From Leucocoprinus leucothites (lineage: Eukaryota > Basidiomycota > Agaricomycetes > Agaricales > Agaricaceae), in the NCBI GenBank assembly GCA_013368445.1, contig JAACJO010000014.1:124001-188000 (forward strand): a stretch of DNA of 64,000 nt. Reading direction: 5' to 3'. Both the position numbers and the translations under genes were made by a program. Shown here piece by piece: positions 24,369 to 35,230 of this stretch (position 1 is the stretch's first letter; every line of letters starts with the position of its first letter). Under the pieces are notes generated by a model. The model did not search any database. It was not told the DNA's origin and was given only the letters and a program-made list of their open reading frames with translations.

Positions 24369-25007
24369 ACGTTCTCTTTTTACGATTGCTAGTGGACTCG
24401 CTTTTCTCTTTCTCTTCTTGCTCGTCTACGAGCTTTGGTTATGAACTCTCTCGTTTTTTCTGTTTGGTATCATTCATGGGATTAACAACACAAACGCTCT
24501 TTATTCCGACGCACACTCTCTCTTAATAATGACTCTGTTCTTTTTTGGAAACTGCAATACGAACATTTGATTCGTCGTTTTGTCGAAGCTTTAAAACTAC
24601 AATATGGACTTGTTGGCTTTGGCAGTCGTTACTAGTAGCACCTTAGACTCTCTCTCTCTATCCCTCTCTATACACCTTTTCCCTACACTCGATACGCACA
24701 TGCATATATTGCTCTCTCACACCTTTTCACTCTCTCCTTTCTCCCACTTGTTTTCTTGCTCTCTTTCTCTCTTGGTCACAGGACTATCGTCATTGCATCA
24801 TATCGCTGTGAAATGATATAATTCAGCATTACATATAGACTATACGAATAAATTTGGTCCTGTTTCTTGACTACAGATGCTGGTACTTGGCACTTGCAGA
24901 TCTAAGTAGCAGGCATGCTCGTGATTACGTCAGCATTGAAAACGGTTCACCTTAATATCTGGTTTTCTTTTTGGCACGTCCCTCGCATACCCCAGCTCGA
25001 GATCACT
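24369..25007. other. Intergenic, CT-rich; start of the F-box/GST array
   Basis: The 3' flank of the chitin synthase, then a pyrimidine-rich stretch (24640-24780, many CTCTCT runs). From about 24690 to 24930 the sequence resembles 27590-27790 (shared ctctcttggtca, ggactatcgtc, ttgcatcat and aattcagcattacat blocks). This marks the left edge of the duplicated unit. Confidence 0.55.
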
Positions 25008-26682
25008 ATGCACCTTTCCACTGATCCAGACATCTGGACCAGAATATTGCAGTTCTTCAGGATATCCCTTGTCGACTATCTCAAGCCCTGCCAAGAGTCA
25101 GCAGCAGCGGAAAGGTCCCTTAACAAGCAAACTTTGCTTTCTGTGGCATTGACCTGCTCCAGTCTCCTCAACCCTGCTCTTTCCGAGCTATGGCGATCTC
25201 TGTCGACATTAGAGTATGCTACGAAAGTATATGATACCCCGACGGACTCGGAGTCCGGATCATCTGGATTTGCCTTCAAGTACGAAGAGGAGGGTGGGTA
25301 TTGGGTGAGTCAAAATTTCAAGTACCGTGGCACTCTTCGCGGTCACTGAATTCTACTAGACATTCAACGTGGCTACTGATCAAAAAGAGGCACTCGCCCC
25401 TCGACTGCGATCCTACCTACGCCGTATCCACTGTTTGCGCTTTGAAGAATTCCCGAATTCCAGAGAGTACACTCTCTGGACCATTTTGCTCGTATTATCC
25501 GGCTCGGGGAGCCAGGGCCATCTATGTCCAAACCTAAAAGGCCTCTTTCTCCTTCTTAAAAATGTTTCTCCAACTATGATATACCATCTATCTCCCCTCA
25601 TATCTCTTTCTATTGAATCACTTGACATCGACCATGTGGACGAAGTTGAAAACGAGAAATCTACGATTGTCTTGCTCAATCTTATTAGAGGTCACGGCAC
25701 CACCTCACTCCGCGGACTCACCTATCACGGTACTTCGCCCAGTATATTCGAGGAAGCTAGCCATTTTCACTCCTTGCGCAAACTAAACATCAAGACTTAT
25801 ATCAAAGCCAATCCAAGTCTCTTTAAGGCTCCTGACATCGAGTCCCTTCAATGTCTCCGCCATCTGACGCGCTTAAGTTTGGATATAAGAAGTTTCTCGT
25901 GGGATGCGATCGAGGCTGCTAGACGATGGCTGGGGAGCCTGGAAACACTTTCCGAGTTGATGCTTGATGGACAATGGGAGAACATCGAACATTGTGTGTT
26001 CAAAGGGATCACCTTCCACCACATCCACCACCTACGGCTGTTTTTAACCTCGCCAGTCGGTGCAGACCTCTTTTTCCTCCTCTCTCTCGCATTTCCAGCA
26101 CTCCAATTACTCGGCATTCAGGCGCAATGGGACATCAGAGCAGACTCGTCATTGGAATTTCAATTATCAGATTTAATGGGACTTAAGGCACGTCCGATGA
26201 AGAAAATCGCTCTGGTCAATCTACCCCTACACGTTTCTTCGGGAGACATAGCGATCCTCCTAACAACATGGCCGCTTTTAGAGCATATCACTCTTTTACC
26301 AGATAAAGCTGTCAGGTCCGGCTTCGTTCTGGACGCCACGTTTGTACTAGCTCAAGCAAGCAGGCTTGGAACTCGGCTAAAACTACTCCTTTTGCCCCTT
26401 GACTTCGCTTCGTTAATGGCCACACCGACCACGTCGCTTCCTCCTGCCCATTCTCCACTACAACAATTGATACTCTTCATTCCCAATACAGTTATCCCCG
26501 AGAGTTTGAATGAAAAACAGGCACTTGTTGTCAAGCTCCTCACGCTCTTTCCTCGACTGGGCAACATTGACATTATAAGTTTGGGAAAGCATGCAAGTAA
26601 CGATCTTCAAAGCATTTTGGACGGTTTTCATCAGCTTTTATCATCCCCACCTAGGAGACACGAGCGTTTGTTCTTAAACTAG
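25008..26682 (+). CDS. F-box/LRR-like protein, module copy 1 (intact)
   Basis: The start at ATG 25008 (MHLSTDPDIW) was chosen because copies 2 and 3 start at the same place (MHPATHPDIW, MYLTTNLDIW). Exon 1 carries the F-box-like segment PDIWTRILQFFRISLVDYL and SVALTCSSLLNPALSELWRS, and ends ...GGYW at 25304. The intron 25305-25359 (gtgagt...tactag) joins TFNVATDQKEALAPRLRSYL RRIHCL. The remainder is a leucine-rich solenoid of about 440 residues with no stop before 26680. It is the only fully open F-box copy in the array. It converges on a GST relic at about 26945-27545. The predicted role, from family, is a substrate adaptor in an SCF ubiquitin ligase; the target is unknown. Confidence 0.75.
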
Positions 26683-26944
26683 TGACTCCTCCGGCACGGT
26701 TGGATGTCATCTTCCTGGTTCTGATACTACGATGTATCGGATTGAGATGCGGAGGACATTTCAAGCACTGTTATTTCCTTCACACCCTCAATCAATTTCA
26801 TTAATCTCATTCCAAGCAATTTCTCTCTATTGCATAGGCTATTTCCGATGGGGATTTCAATGGTTATATTTCGGGAAAAAACGGAGCAATGATAATACAC
26901 TGTCGTCATAAATCAATTCCACGTCTTCGGTTTACCGAGAATTT

Positions 26945-27545
26945 AGCTGCTATTTCTGAAATTTGGCTTCACTTTCTGCCACGATTTCTCAGTTTACCAG
27001 CTCGTCAAGCCATCTCTGGACAATCGGTCTTCCTACTCCAAGGTCAACTTTAGCTTCCTCGATCAGCTTTCTTGCAACTGGAATATGAATAATATCGGCA
27101 AGAGTGCATAAGCCGCTTCCAACCGGTGTAAAGTGAGGTGCTCATGTTGCCTGTAAGATATTTCCGTTTTGAGAGAATGCCTTCATAAATGTCCATTTTC
27201 GCTAGAATATTCTTCTTGGCCTCTTCCACAGTATTCGGATTGGCTTCAAGCCCAAAGAATATACACAACACATCCAATGCTGAGCGATGGTTGGGTGAGG
27301 AGATTGCGCTTACCTTTTGTTCAGGACCTCGAAAATAATCCGAACGCCATAACGATAGAAATGGGATAGCTCGGCCCACGTAGTCCAGTCGACCGATGCG
27401 CGCTTTTGAGGAAAAGCTGGGTTCGTTGATTGGGATACTTTTCACCCAAATGTCGAGCAATCGCACGGCTTTCGCACACGACAAACCCGCCATCATCTAT
27501 TAAGAGTGTTTGATGAGGCATGTTGGAGAGTGCCGCATGGAAGGG
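26945..27545 (-). pseudogene. Glutathione S-transferase, module copy 1, truncated and broken
   Basis: Exons equivalent to those of the intact copy at 29704-30531 are present: DDGGFVVCESRAIARHLGEK YPNQRTQLF, GLEANPNTVEEAKKNILAKM DIYEGILS and LADIIHIPVARKLIEEAKVD. The first exon (the LKLYGWF...NNPFGQVPTIV thioredoxin-fold part) is absent: similarity stops at about 27545, where the upstream sequence of the next F-box copy begins. Near the C-terminus a TGA (26989-26991) replaces a CGA codon and an extra A follows. This copy lacks the glutathione-binding N-terminus and cannot be functional. The truncation point is probably a breakpoint of the tandem duplication. Confidence 0.75.
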
Positions 27546-27855
27546 AGAATATGTGACACTCAATACGCATATGCTACATATTACTTAGTACATTGTTTCC
27601 TCACTCCTTTTCACTCACTGCTTTCTCGCCCTTTTTTCCTCGCTCTCCCTCTCTCTTGGTCATCGGACTATCGTCGTTGCATCAAATCTCTGAGAAATAA
27701 GATAATTCAGCATTACATGAAGACTTTGAATAAAATTTCTTGACTACAGATAACCTAGCAGGCACGATCATGATGACATCAGCGTCGAGAGTGCCCACCT
27801 GGACTTCTGCTCTCTTCGGCACTTAGCTGTATCCCTCAACAAGCTCAAGGCAACG
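27546..27855. other. Duplicated F-box promoter region of module 2
   Basis: Similar to 24690-25000 upstream of copy 1 (ctctcttggtcat, ggactatcgtcgttgcatca, aattcagcattacatgaaga, tttcttgactacagat, agcaggcacg). Its left border coincides with the truncation of the GST relic. A regulatory region appears to have been copied with the gene. Confidence 0.55.
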
Positions 27856-29515
27856 ATGCACCCCGCTACTCATCCGGACATCTGGTCGGATATTCTACAG
27901 TACTTCAGGCTCTCCCTTGCCGAGCCCCTCAAGTTCAGCCAAGAGTCGGTGGCAGCGGACAGGTCCCTTAGCAAACAGACTTTGTTTTCTGTGGCATTGA
28001 CTTGCTCCAGTCTCTTCAACCCCGCTCTTGACGAACTGTGGCGATCTTTGACGACACTAGAGTATGTTACTCGGATATATGATATCCCGGCAGAGCCTGG
28101 ATCGTCTGGATCTGCCTTCAAATACGAAGAGGGTGGATACTGGGTAAGTCAAAATTCCACGTGGGGCACTCCAGGGTTACTCAATTATACTTACCAGATA
28201 TCAAATGTGGCTCCTGATCAGAAAGAGACACTAGCCCCTCGATTACAATCCTACCTACGCCGTATTCACTTCTTACACTTTAAAGAATTCCCCAGTGCCA
28301 GAGAGTACACTCTCTGGCCCATCCTGCTCGTACTATCTGGGAGTCAGTGCCACCTACGCCCAAACCTAAAGGGCCTATCACTCTTTCTCAAGAATGTTCC
28401 TCCCACTATGGTTTATCAGCTATCCTCTCTCATATCTCCTTCTATCGAAACACTTGATATTGACCATAGGAACGAAGTCGAAAACGAGAAATTTGCGATT
28501 GTCTTGCTCAACCTTATTAGAGGTCTCGGCACCACCTCACTCCGCGAACTCACCTATCGTGGCGCTACTTCTCCCGGTATATTCGAGGAAGCTAGACATT
28601 TCCACTCCTTGTGCAAATTAAATATCAAGAATCATACCAAACCCAATCCAAGCCTCCTTGAGGCACCCGACATTGAGCGCCTTCGATATCTCTCCCACCT
28701 GACGTGCTTAAGTTTGGATACAAGAAGTTTCTCGTGGGATGCAATCGAGGTTGCTAGGCAATGGTTGGGGAGCATGGAAACACTTTACGAGTTGGGGCTT
28801 GAGGGACGGTGGGATGATATTCATCACTGTATTTTCAAGCGGCTCACCTTCCACAATATCCGTCACCTACGGCTGTGTTTGACCTCACCAGTCGGCGAAA
28901 ACCTCTTTCACCTTGTCTCTCCTACATTTCCAGCACTCCAAGAGTTCTTCATTCGGGTGCAATGGAACATTAGAGGAGGCTCATCGTTGAGATTCCGAGT
29001 GTCAGATATAATGGGGCTGAAGGCACATCCAATTAAGAAAATCGCACTGTCCAATATACCCCTACTTGTTTCCTCTGAAGACATACCGCTCCTCCTAGCG
29101 ACTTGGCCGCTTCTAGAGAGTATCATTCTTGTGCCAGATGAAACTGTCAAGTCTGGTTTCGCTTTTGACGCCAAGTTTGTACTGGTTCAAGCAAGTAGGC
29201 TTGGAACCCGGCTCAAATCGATGCTTATGCCCTTTGACTTTACTTCTCTAACAGCCACACAGACCACGTCGCTTCCCCCTTCTCATTCTCCACTACAGCA
29301 ATTGACGCTCTTCCTTTTCAATACAGTCATCCCGAGAGCTGGAAGGATAAACAAAAACTTGTTGTTAACCTTATCACTCTCTTTCCTCGACTGGCCAGCA
29401 TCGACATGATAAGTTTGGCCAACTCCTCAAGCAACGACCTCCAAAGTATTTTAGACGTTTTCCGGGGGCTTCTATCATCCCCACCCAGGAGATACGAGCG
29501 TTTGTTCTTAGACTA
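27856..29515 (+). CDS. F-box/LRR-like protein, module copy 2 (C-terminal frameshift)
   Basis: ATG 27856 (MHPATHPDIWSDILQYFRLS) opens an F-box-like exon ending GGYW near 28143. The following intron (gtaagt...ttaccag, ending near 28199) has no stop, so the frame stays open through it. Sequence then matches copies 1 and 3 (VAPDQKETLAPRLQSYLRRI HFLHF) along the solenoid. Near 29330 the copies read TVIPESWKDKLKLVVNLLTL; here a base is missing in the CCC of atcccgagagc, so the frame leaves the family and stops at 29407-29409. In the shifted frame the family C-terminus continues to about 29515, including LQSILD-like and PPRRYERLFLD segments. Either a real truncation of about 60 residues or an assembly indel. 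Confidence 0.65.
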
Positions 29516-29703
29516 GTGGTCACCGATGGATGTCATCCTCCTAGCCATGATGATACGAAGCATCGGATCCTCGAGATATGACAGATATTTCAAGCTCTTT
29601 CTTTGCGTCCTCGATCGATTTCAGTAATAACCTTTCAACCGATTCGTATCTATTTCACAGGTGTTTTCTTATGTGGTTTCAATGATTAGGGACATTTCAA
29701 AAT

Positions 29704-30531
29704 TCAGCTGCGATTCCTAAAAATTGGCTTCACTTTTTGCCACGATTCTCGGTTTGTAAGCTCGTTAAGCCACCTCTGGACATTCGGCCTTCCCTCTCCG
29801 AGGTCAACTCCTGCTTCCTCAACCAGCCTACTCGCAACTGGAATGTGAACAATATCGGCAAGAGTGAGCTCCTGGTGGAAGAAGGATGACCATGAGAACA
29901 CAAACTACTTCCTAGTGTAAACAAAGTACCTACCTCACCGGTAAGATACTTTTGTTTTGAGAGAATGTCTTCGTAAACGTCCATTTTTGCTAGAATATTC
30001 TTCTTGGCCTCTTCCACGGTATTCGGGTTGGTTTCAAGGCTGAAGAATCTGCGAAACACATCCAACGTCTGAGTGATGGTCGGACGAGGAGATTATGCTC
30101 ACCTTTTGTTCAGGACCTCGAAAAGAATCGGAACTCCATAGCGGTAGAAATGTGATAGCTCGGCCCACGTAGCCCGGTCGACCAGTGCACGCTTTTGAAG
30201 ATCCTTTGGGAAAAGCTGGGTTCCTTGATTTGGATACTTTTCATCCAGATATCGAGCAATCGCGCGGCTCTGGTACATGATGAAACCATCATCGTCCTTT
30301 CAAAGTACTTAATGAGGCACTGTGTCGGAGAGCGGCGCATGGAAGGGAGACTGCACTCACGATAGTGGGAACTTGTCCAAAGGGATTGTTGGCGATGAAT
30401 TCGGGTTTCTTGTGCTCGCCTTTTGGAAGATCGACCTCAACCCATTCAAAGGGAACCTGCTTTTCATGTAGAATAAGGGCGATGAGCAGAGCGGGAGCTG
30501 AGGAAAACCATCCGTATAATTTCAGCGACAT
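29704..30531 (-). CDS. Glutathione S-transferase, phi-like, module copy 2 (intact)
   Basis: Conjugates glutathione to electrophiles in the cytosol (family role). From ATG 30531, exon 1 reads MSLKLYGWFSSAPALLIALI and ends FIANNPFGQVPTIV, with the cis-Pro (QVPT) of the thioredoxin fold. After an intron come GFIMYQSRAIARYLDEKYPN, with the ESRAI/QSRAI glutathione-binding Ser, and LFPKDLQKRALVDRATWAEL. The next exons give FFSLETNPNTVEEAKKNILA and ELTLADIVHIPVASRLVEEA, ending RPNVQRWLNELTNRESWQKV KPIFRNRS and TGA 29704. Four exons, about 210 residues, normal for fungal phi-like enzymes. It converges on F-box copy 2. This is the only copy with intact start, reading frame and stop. Confidence 0.85.
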
Positions 30532-31342
30532 GTCAAAAGGAGATCAAGAGACAAGGATTGGGGTTAAAGACGGCTGGAATGTGTGCTCGAAGACTCGGGC
30601 CTGGGTTTTTGAATGCCTTAGTGAGTTATTTGTGTTAAAAATACTTCCTGTAGCTCCGAAGGGTTTCAGGAAAAGAGTTAGCTTTATCTAACCGCCTGCT
30701 ACTGATTGGCGAGGTTTTCATCACTGGAAAGGTGCGATTTGGGCTAAAGCTAGTCCAACTTGCTCAGATTAATATCAGCAGTAGCATGAAACACCGGGAA
30801 CAGGAAAGATTCTATATATTGGTGCCTTTGTCGATAGATTGGAATCAGGCCCCCGGCCGCGGCGAACAGAGAGAAGCGCTATCCTATAGCGACAGCTTGC
30901 ATCATAGTGAGATGAGTTGAGCACAGAATCACGACGTTGGGCTTCGTAGCTTCGATTCCCTTGATTGACCTGACGGGTTACGAAATCGGAACACTGACAG
31001 AGCTTCCAATAGTGATGTATCCCTGAGGATCTCAAAGCGCAGTGACAGTTCACTAAAGTGCATGTTACTGTCCTGAAACATAAGCACTAAACTGGTCTTT
31101 GAGGGTACAAGGCTGACGAGAATTTCGAAGGTCCCGGGCGTTTAAGCAAAGATCTTGAAGTTTCGAATATGTGCTGTATTTTTGCAGGTAGCGTTCCACC
31201 GACCCTCTTTGCCCTGTGCATAATGAGTCTGCTAGGTTTCCTCTGCTCACTGAAAAGCATGGCTTTAAGAATGTGGTGTGGGCTCACTGGCTTACATCTT
31301 GAAAATAGATACATGCAAAGGAGTGTGCGTCAGCACACAACC
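30532..31342. other. Intergenic, GST promoter and no gene seen
   Basis: The part near 30680-30730 resembles the regions upstream of GST copies 3 and 4 (about 34880-34930 and 36170-36230: attcatc/ttcatcac, aaccg-ctg and gatttgg blocks), indicating a promoter copied with the gene. The rest shows no coding signal. Confidence 0.5.
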
Positions 31343-31344
31343 TA

Positions 31345-31371
31345 CAGTCATTGACCGCCCAGTTGTACACT
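31345..31371 (+). repeat. Left terminal inverted repeat of the MITE-like element
   Basis: 27 bases, identical in reverse complement to 31936-31962. Confidence 0.9.
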
Positions 31372-31935
31372 CAAAATTTGTACTCGCCTTTTCGAGCAGA
31401 CAATCTGTCTATAATTCCTGAAAGTATTTGAGAGGATTTTAGAGCATGTATACTATGTTAGAAATAAAAATATCAGGAATACGAAACGCTATGTAGCCTA
31501 AATACGAGTCACTGAGACGGTGTGACAAAGTGCTTGTCACATTCCATAATCCCCCCCAATTCCCTTTGCCGCCCCGTCACGCCGTGTCACGCTGTCTCTC
31601 CAATCAGCCGCGTAGAATTTAGTAAGATGTTTATTGATGACGACTCCCTCGTGCAATCACCTCAGAATTTGGCATGCGTGAGGTATACGCCAACTCAAAA
31701 CTTCTGAAGTAAATTTTAGGGTGCACAGCGAACAGGAACAGGAAATATAAGCAGATTTCAATTTTGATGAACTTCCGATTCTAGACTAATTATGTTCTCA
31801 CGACGTCAACTCGGTAGCTCAGCTTCTCAAAATATGTTCTATGTGTGCAGAAGCTTAGAATGCATCAGGAATGGCAAAAGTTTGGCTGGAATGCAAGCCA
31901 TTGCCTCACAATTGTCTACTGTACAACTGACTGGT

Positions 31936-31962
31936 AGTGTACAACTGGGCGGTCAATGACTG
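31936..31962 (-). repeat. Right terminal inverted repeat of the MITE-like element
   Basis: 27 bases, identical in reverse complement to 31345-31371; followed by TA. Confidence 0.9.
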
Positions 31963-32089
31963 TAATCGTTGTCACAGTGACGCGTCACTCGTGTCGCACT
32001 TGCTTCGTTTCTCGGCAAGTCTTCCACCACTTCGGGGCTTCTACTTTTTTTTTGGCACGTCCCTCGTATGCTCCAAGCTCGACATCACG

Positions 32090-33746
32090 ATGTACCTCAC
32101 TACCAATCTCGATATCTGGACGGAATTTCTGCAGTTCTTCAGGCTGTCCTCTCTCGACTATCTCGGGTCCAATCAAGAGTCAGCAGCAGCAGAAAGGTGC
32201 CTTAGCAAGCGGACTTTGCTTTCTGTGGCATTGACTTGCTCCAGTCTCCTCAACCCTGCTCTTGCCGAGCCGTGGCGATCTTTGTCGACATTGGAATATG
32301 TTACTCAGATATATGATGCCCCGCCAGAGCCTGAGTCGCCTGGAGAATCTGCCTTTAAGTACGAAGAAGAGGGTGGATATTGGGTAAGTCAAGATTTTAA
32401 GTAGGCACTCTTCGTGGGTCACTCAATTTTTTTTTTCAAATATGCAACGTGGCTGCTGATCAAAAAGAGGCACTCGCCCCTCGATTGCGGTCCTACCTAC
32501 GTCGCATCCCTTTCTTGCACTTGGAAGAATTCCCTAGTACCAGAGAACATACACTCTGGCCCATCCTGCTCGTACTATCCGGGAGTCAGTGCCACCTATG
32601 CCCCAACCTAAAAGGCCTGTTCCTCCTCCTCGAATCTGTTCCTCCTCCTATGATTTATCAACTATACCCTCTCATATCCCCCTCTATTGAAATTCTTAAT
32701 ATCAACCACGGACGAAGTCGAAAAGGAGAAATCTACGGTTGTTTTACTCAACCTTATTAGAGGTCATGGTACCACCTCACTCCGTGAAATCACCTATCAC
32801 GGCATTTATTCCTCTAGTATATTCGAGGAAGCTAGACATTTCCACTCCTTGCGCAAACCGAATATCAAGACTCGTACCAAAGCCAATCCAAGCCTCCTTA
32901 AAGCATCCGACATCAAGTCCCTTCAGTATCTCTCCCACCTGACATCCTTAAGCTTAGATGCAAGAAGTGTCGCGGAATGCGATCGAAGCCGCTGGACGAT
33001 GGCTGGGGAACCTAGAAACATTGTGCGAGTTGACGCTTGAGGGACGGTGGGAGAACGTTCAGCATTGTGTTTTCAAAGGAATCACCCTCCACCACATCCA
33101 CCACCTACTGCTATATTTAACCTCACCAGCCGGCGAAGATCTCTTTTCCCTCATCCCTCCCACATTTCCAGCACTCCGAGTGTTGAACATTCAGGTGCAA
33201 TGGAACGCCAGAGCCGATCCATCACCGAAATTCCGAGTATCAGACTTAACGGGACTTGGGGCACATCCAATGAAGAAAATCACTCTATATAATTTACCCC
33301 TACGTACTTCCTCTGATGATATACCGATCCTCTTATCAACGTGGCCGCTTCTAGAGACCATCATTCTCGTGCCCGATGAAGCTATCAGGTCCGGTTTTGT
33401 TTTTAACGCCAAACTTGTACTGGCCCAAGCAAGTAGGCTCGGAACCCGGTTCAAAAGGACAGCTTTGCGCCTTGACTTCACTTCTCTAGTAACCGCACCG
33501 ACCACGTCACTTCCCCCTTCCCATTCTCCACTACAGCGATTGACCCTCTTCCCTTCCAGTACTGTCATCCCAGAGAGCTGGAAGGACAAGCTGAAACTTG
33601 TCGTTAACCTCCTTACTCTCTTTCCTCAACTTGTCAGCATCGATATGATCAGTTTAACCGACAATGATCTCCAAAGCATTTTAGACGTTTTCCAGGAGCT
33701 TTTATCATCCCCGCCTAGGAAATATGGCCATTTGTCCTTAAAGTAG
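32090..33746 (+). pseudogene. F-box/LRR-like gene, module copy 3, with two frame breaks
   Basis: Begins at ATG 32090 (MYLTTNLDIWTEFLQFFRLS) and keeps the F-box-like exon to GGYW near 32382, with an intron after it (gtaagt... to about 32445). Relative to copies 1 and 2, it lacks two bases near 32703 (atcaaccacggacgaagtc, where copy 1 has catgtggacgaag) and two more near 32962 (agaagtgtcgcggaatgcg, against agaagtttctcgtgggatgcg). The segments between the breaks and the last 260 codons to TAG 33744 still match the family (VLNIQVQWNARADPSPKFRV, LQSILDVFQELLSSPPRKY). Two-base losses are unlike the single-base slips elsewhere in the window, so this copy is probably a true pseudogene. Confidence 0.7.
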
Positions 33747-33953
33747 TAGTCACCGGTGGATGTCATCCTCCTGGTCATGATGGTACAAGTACCAATGCAC
33801 CAGATCCTCAAGATATGGCAGATATCTCAAGATCTTTTCTCGTGTCCAGTTGATTTCAGTAATCTCACTCCAACAGATACCTATCTATTTCGTACTTGTT
33901 ATTTCATGAGCATTTCAATGATTATATTTAAACAAATCGAGACATCTAAAAAT

Positions 33954-34769
33954 TTAGCTGCCATTCCTGAAAATTGGCTTCACTTTCTGCCATGATTCTC
34001 GGCTTACAAGCTCGTTAAGCCACCTCTGGACATTCGGCCTTCCTCCTCCAAGGTCAACGTCTGCTTCCTCGACCAGCCTGCTTGCAACTGGAATGTGAAC
34101 AATATCAGCGAGTGTGAGCTCCTGATAGGGAATGGATTAAAACATGAACCGCTTTCCAGTGTAAGACAAAGTACATACATCGCCCGTCAGATATTTCTGT
34201 TTTGAGAGAATACCCTCGTAAATGTCCATTTTCGCTAGAAGATCCTTCTTGGCCTCTTCCACAGCAGTCAGATTGGCTTCAAGCCCAAAGAACCTGAAGA
34301 ACGAATCAAACATCTGAGTAATGAGCGGATGAGATTATACTTACCTTTTGTTAAGGACCTCGAAAAGAATCCGAACGCCATGACGGTAGAAATGGAACAG
34401 CTCAGCCCATGTAGCCTGGTCGACTAGTGCACGCCTTTGAAGATCCTTTGGGAAAAGCTGGGTTCCTTGATTGGGATACTTCTCATCCAGATACCGAGCA
34501 ATCGCACGGCTTTCGTACATGACGAAACCGTCATCATCCTTTCAGTGCATTTGATGAGGTGTGTCGGAGAGCGACGAATGTAGGAGAGACTGTACTCACG
34601 ATGGTAGGGACTTGTCCAAAGGGATTATTGGCAATAAATTCGGGTTTCTTGTGCTCGCCTTTTGGAAGATCGACTTCGATCCATTCAAAGGGAACCTGCT
34701 TTTCATGCAGAAGAAGAGCAATAAGGAGAGCGGGAGCTGAGGCGAACCATCCATATAATTTCAGGGCAT
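33954..34769 (-). CDS. Glutathione S-transferase, phi-like, module copy 3 (damaged start)
   Basis: All four exons match copy 2: LKLYGWFASAPALLIALLLH to NNPFGQVPTIV, GFVMYESRAIARYLDEKYPN, FGLEANLTAVEEAKKDLLAK and ELTLADIVHIPVASRLVEEA, ending FRNGS and TAA 33954. At the start codon, ATGCCCTGAAA replaces copy 2's ATGTCGCTGAAA: one base is missing, so the family ATG (34767-34769) now leads into TGA. In the frame of the enzyme, an upstream ATG near 34828 is open (MKSPGLQPLTPILASLFSFR then YALKLYGWF), so translation with an N-terminal extension is possible. The rest of the enzyme looks intact, including the glutathione-binding ESRAI. Confidence 0.65.
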
Positions 34770-35230
34770 ATCGAAAGGAAAATAAAGAAGCAAGGATTGG
34801 GGTTAAAGGTTGGAGACCTGGGCTTTTCAATACCCTCGTAGTGAGTCATTGTGTTAAAAATACATTTCATAGCTTTGGGCGGCATGGATTTGGCTTCATT
34901 CGGCCGGCTGGTGTCGGCGGGGTATTCATCACCTCCAAAGCACAATTTGGGAGTCTAAACCAGGAGCCGAGATTACCTGCATAACACCAAATACGGGGAA
35001 AGCGCAGCAACGATCCGATATGTTGGAACGCCTGCTACGATTTAACCGGATGATAGAACCAAATCAGGCAACTAGCAGCAAGTGCAAAGATTAAACAGGA
35101 TCCTATATTTAGCGGCGGTTTGCCTCATGATTCTGATATGTAGTGTATACCCGACAATTCGGAGCCATATCATTGCGCTCTCGTGGAACATCCAGACTTG
35201 ATTATTTCATATCTTTGGTTTACCAGGAAT
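34770..35230. other. Promoter of GST copy 3 and spacer, no gene seen
   Basis: Contains the possible upstream ATG of GST copy 3 (about 34828) and a stretch resembling the upstream regions of the other GST copies near 34880-34930. Nothing else recognised. Confidence 0.45.

Larger units (their letters stand above)
31343..31964. mobile_element. 618-bp MITE-like element with perfect 27-bp terminal inverted repeats and TA target site
   Basis: Positions 31345-31371 (beginning CAGTCATTGACCGCCC) are the exact reverse complement of 31936-31962. TA dinucleotides flank both ends (31343-31344 and 31963-31964), as expected for a TA target-site duplication of the Tc1/mariner-pogo superfamily; CAGT at the tip fits too. 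The interior has no ORF longer than about 60 codons and no transposase motif, so it is non-autonomous. A second copy of TGTACAACTG lies just inside the right end (about 31920). It sits about 126 bases upstream of the F-box copy 3 start. Confidence 0.85.
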
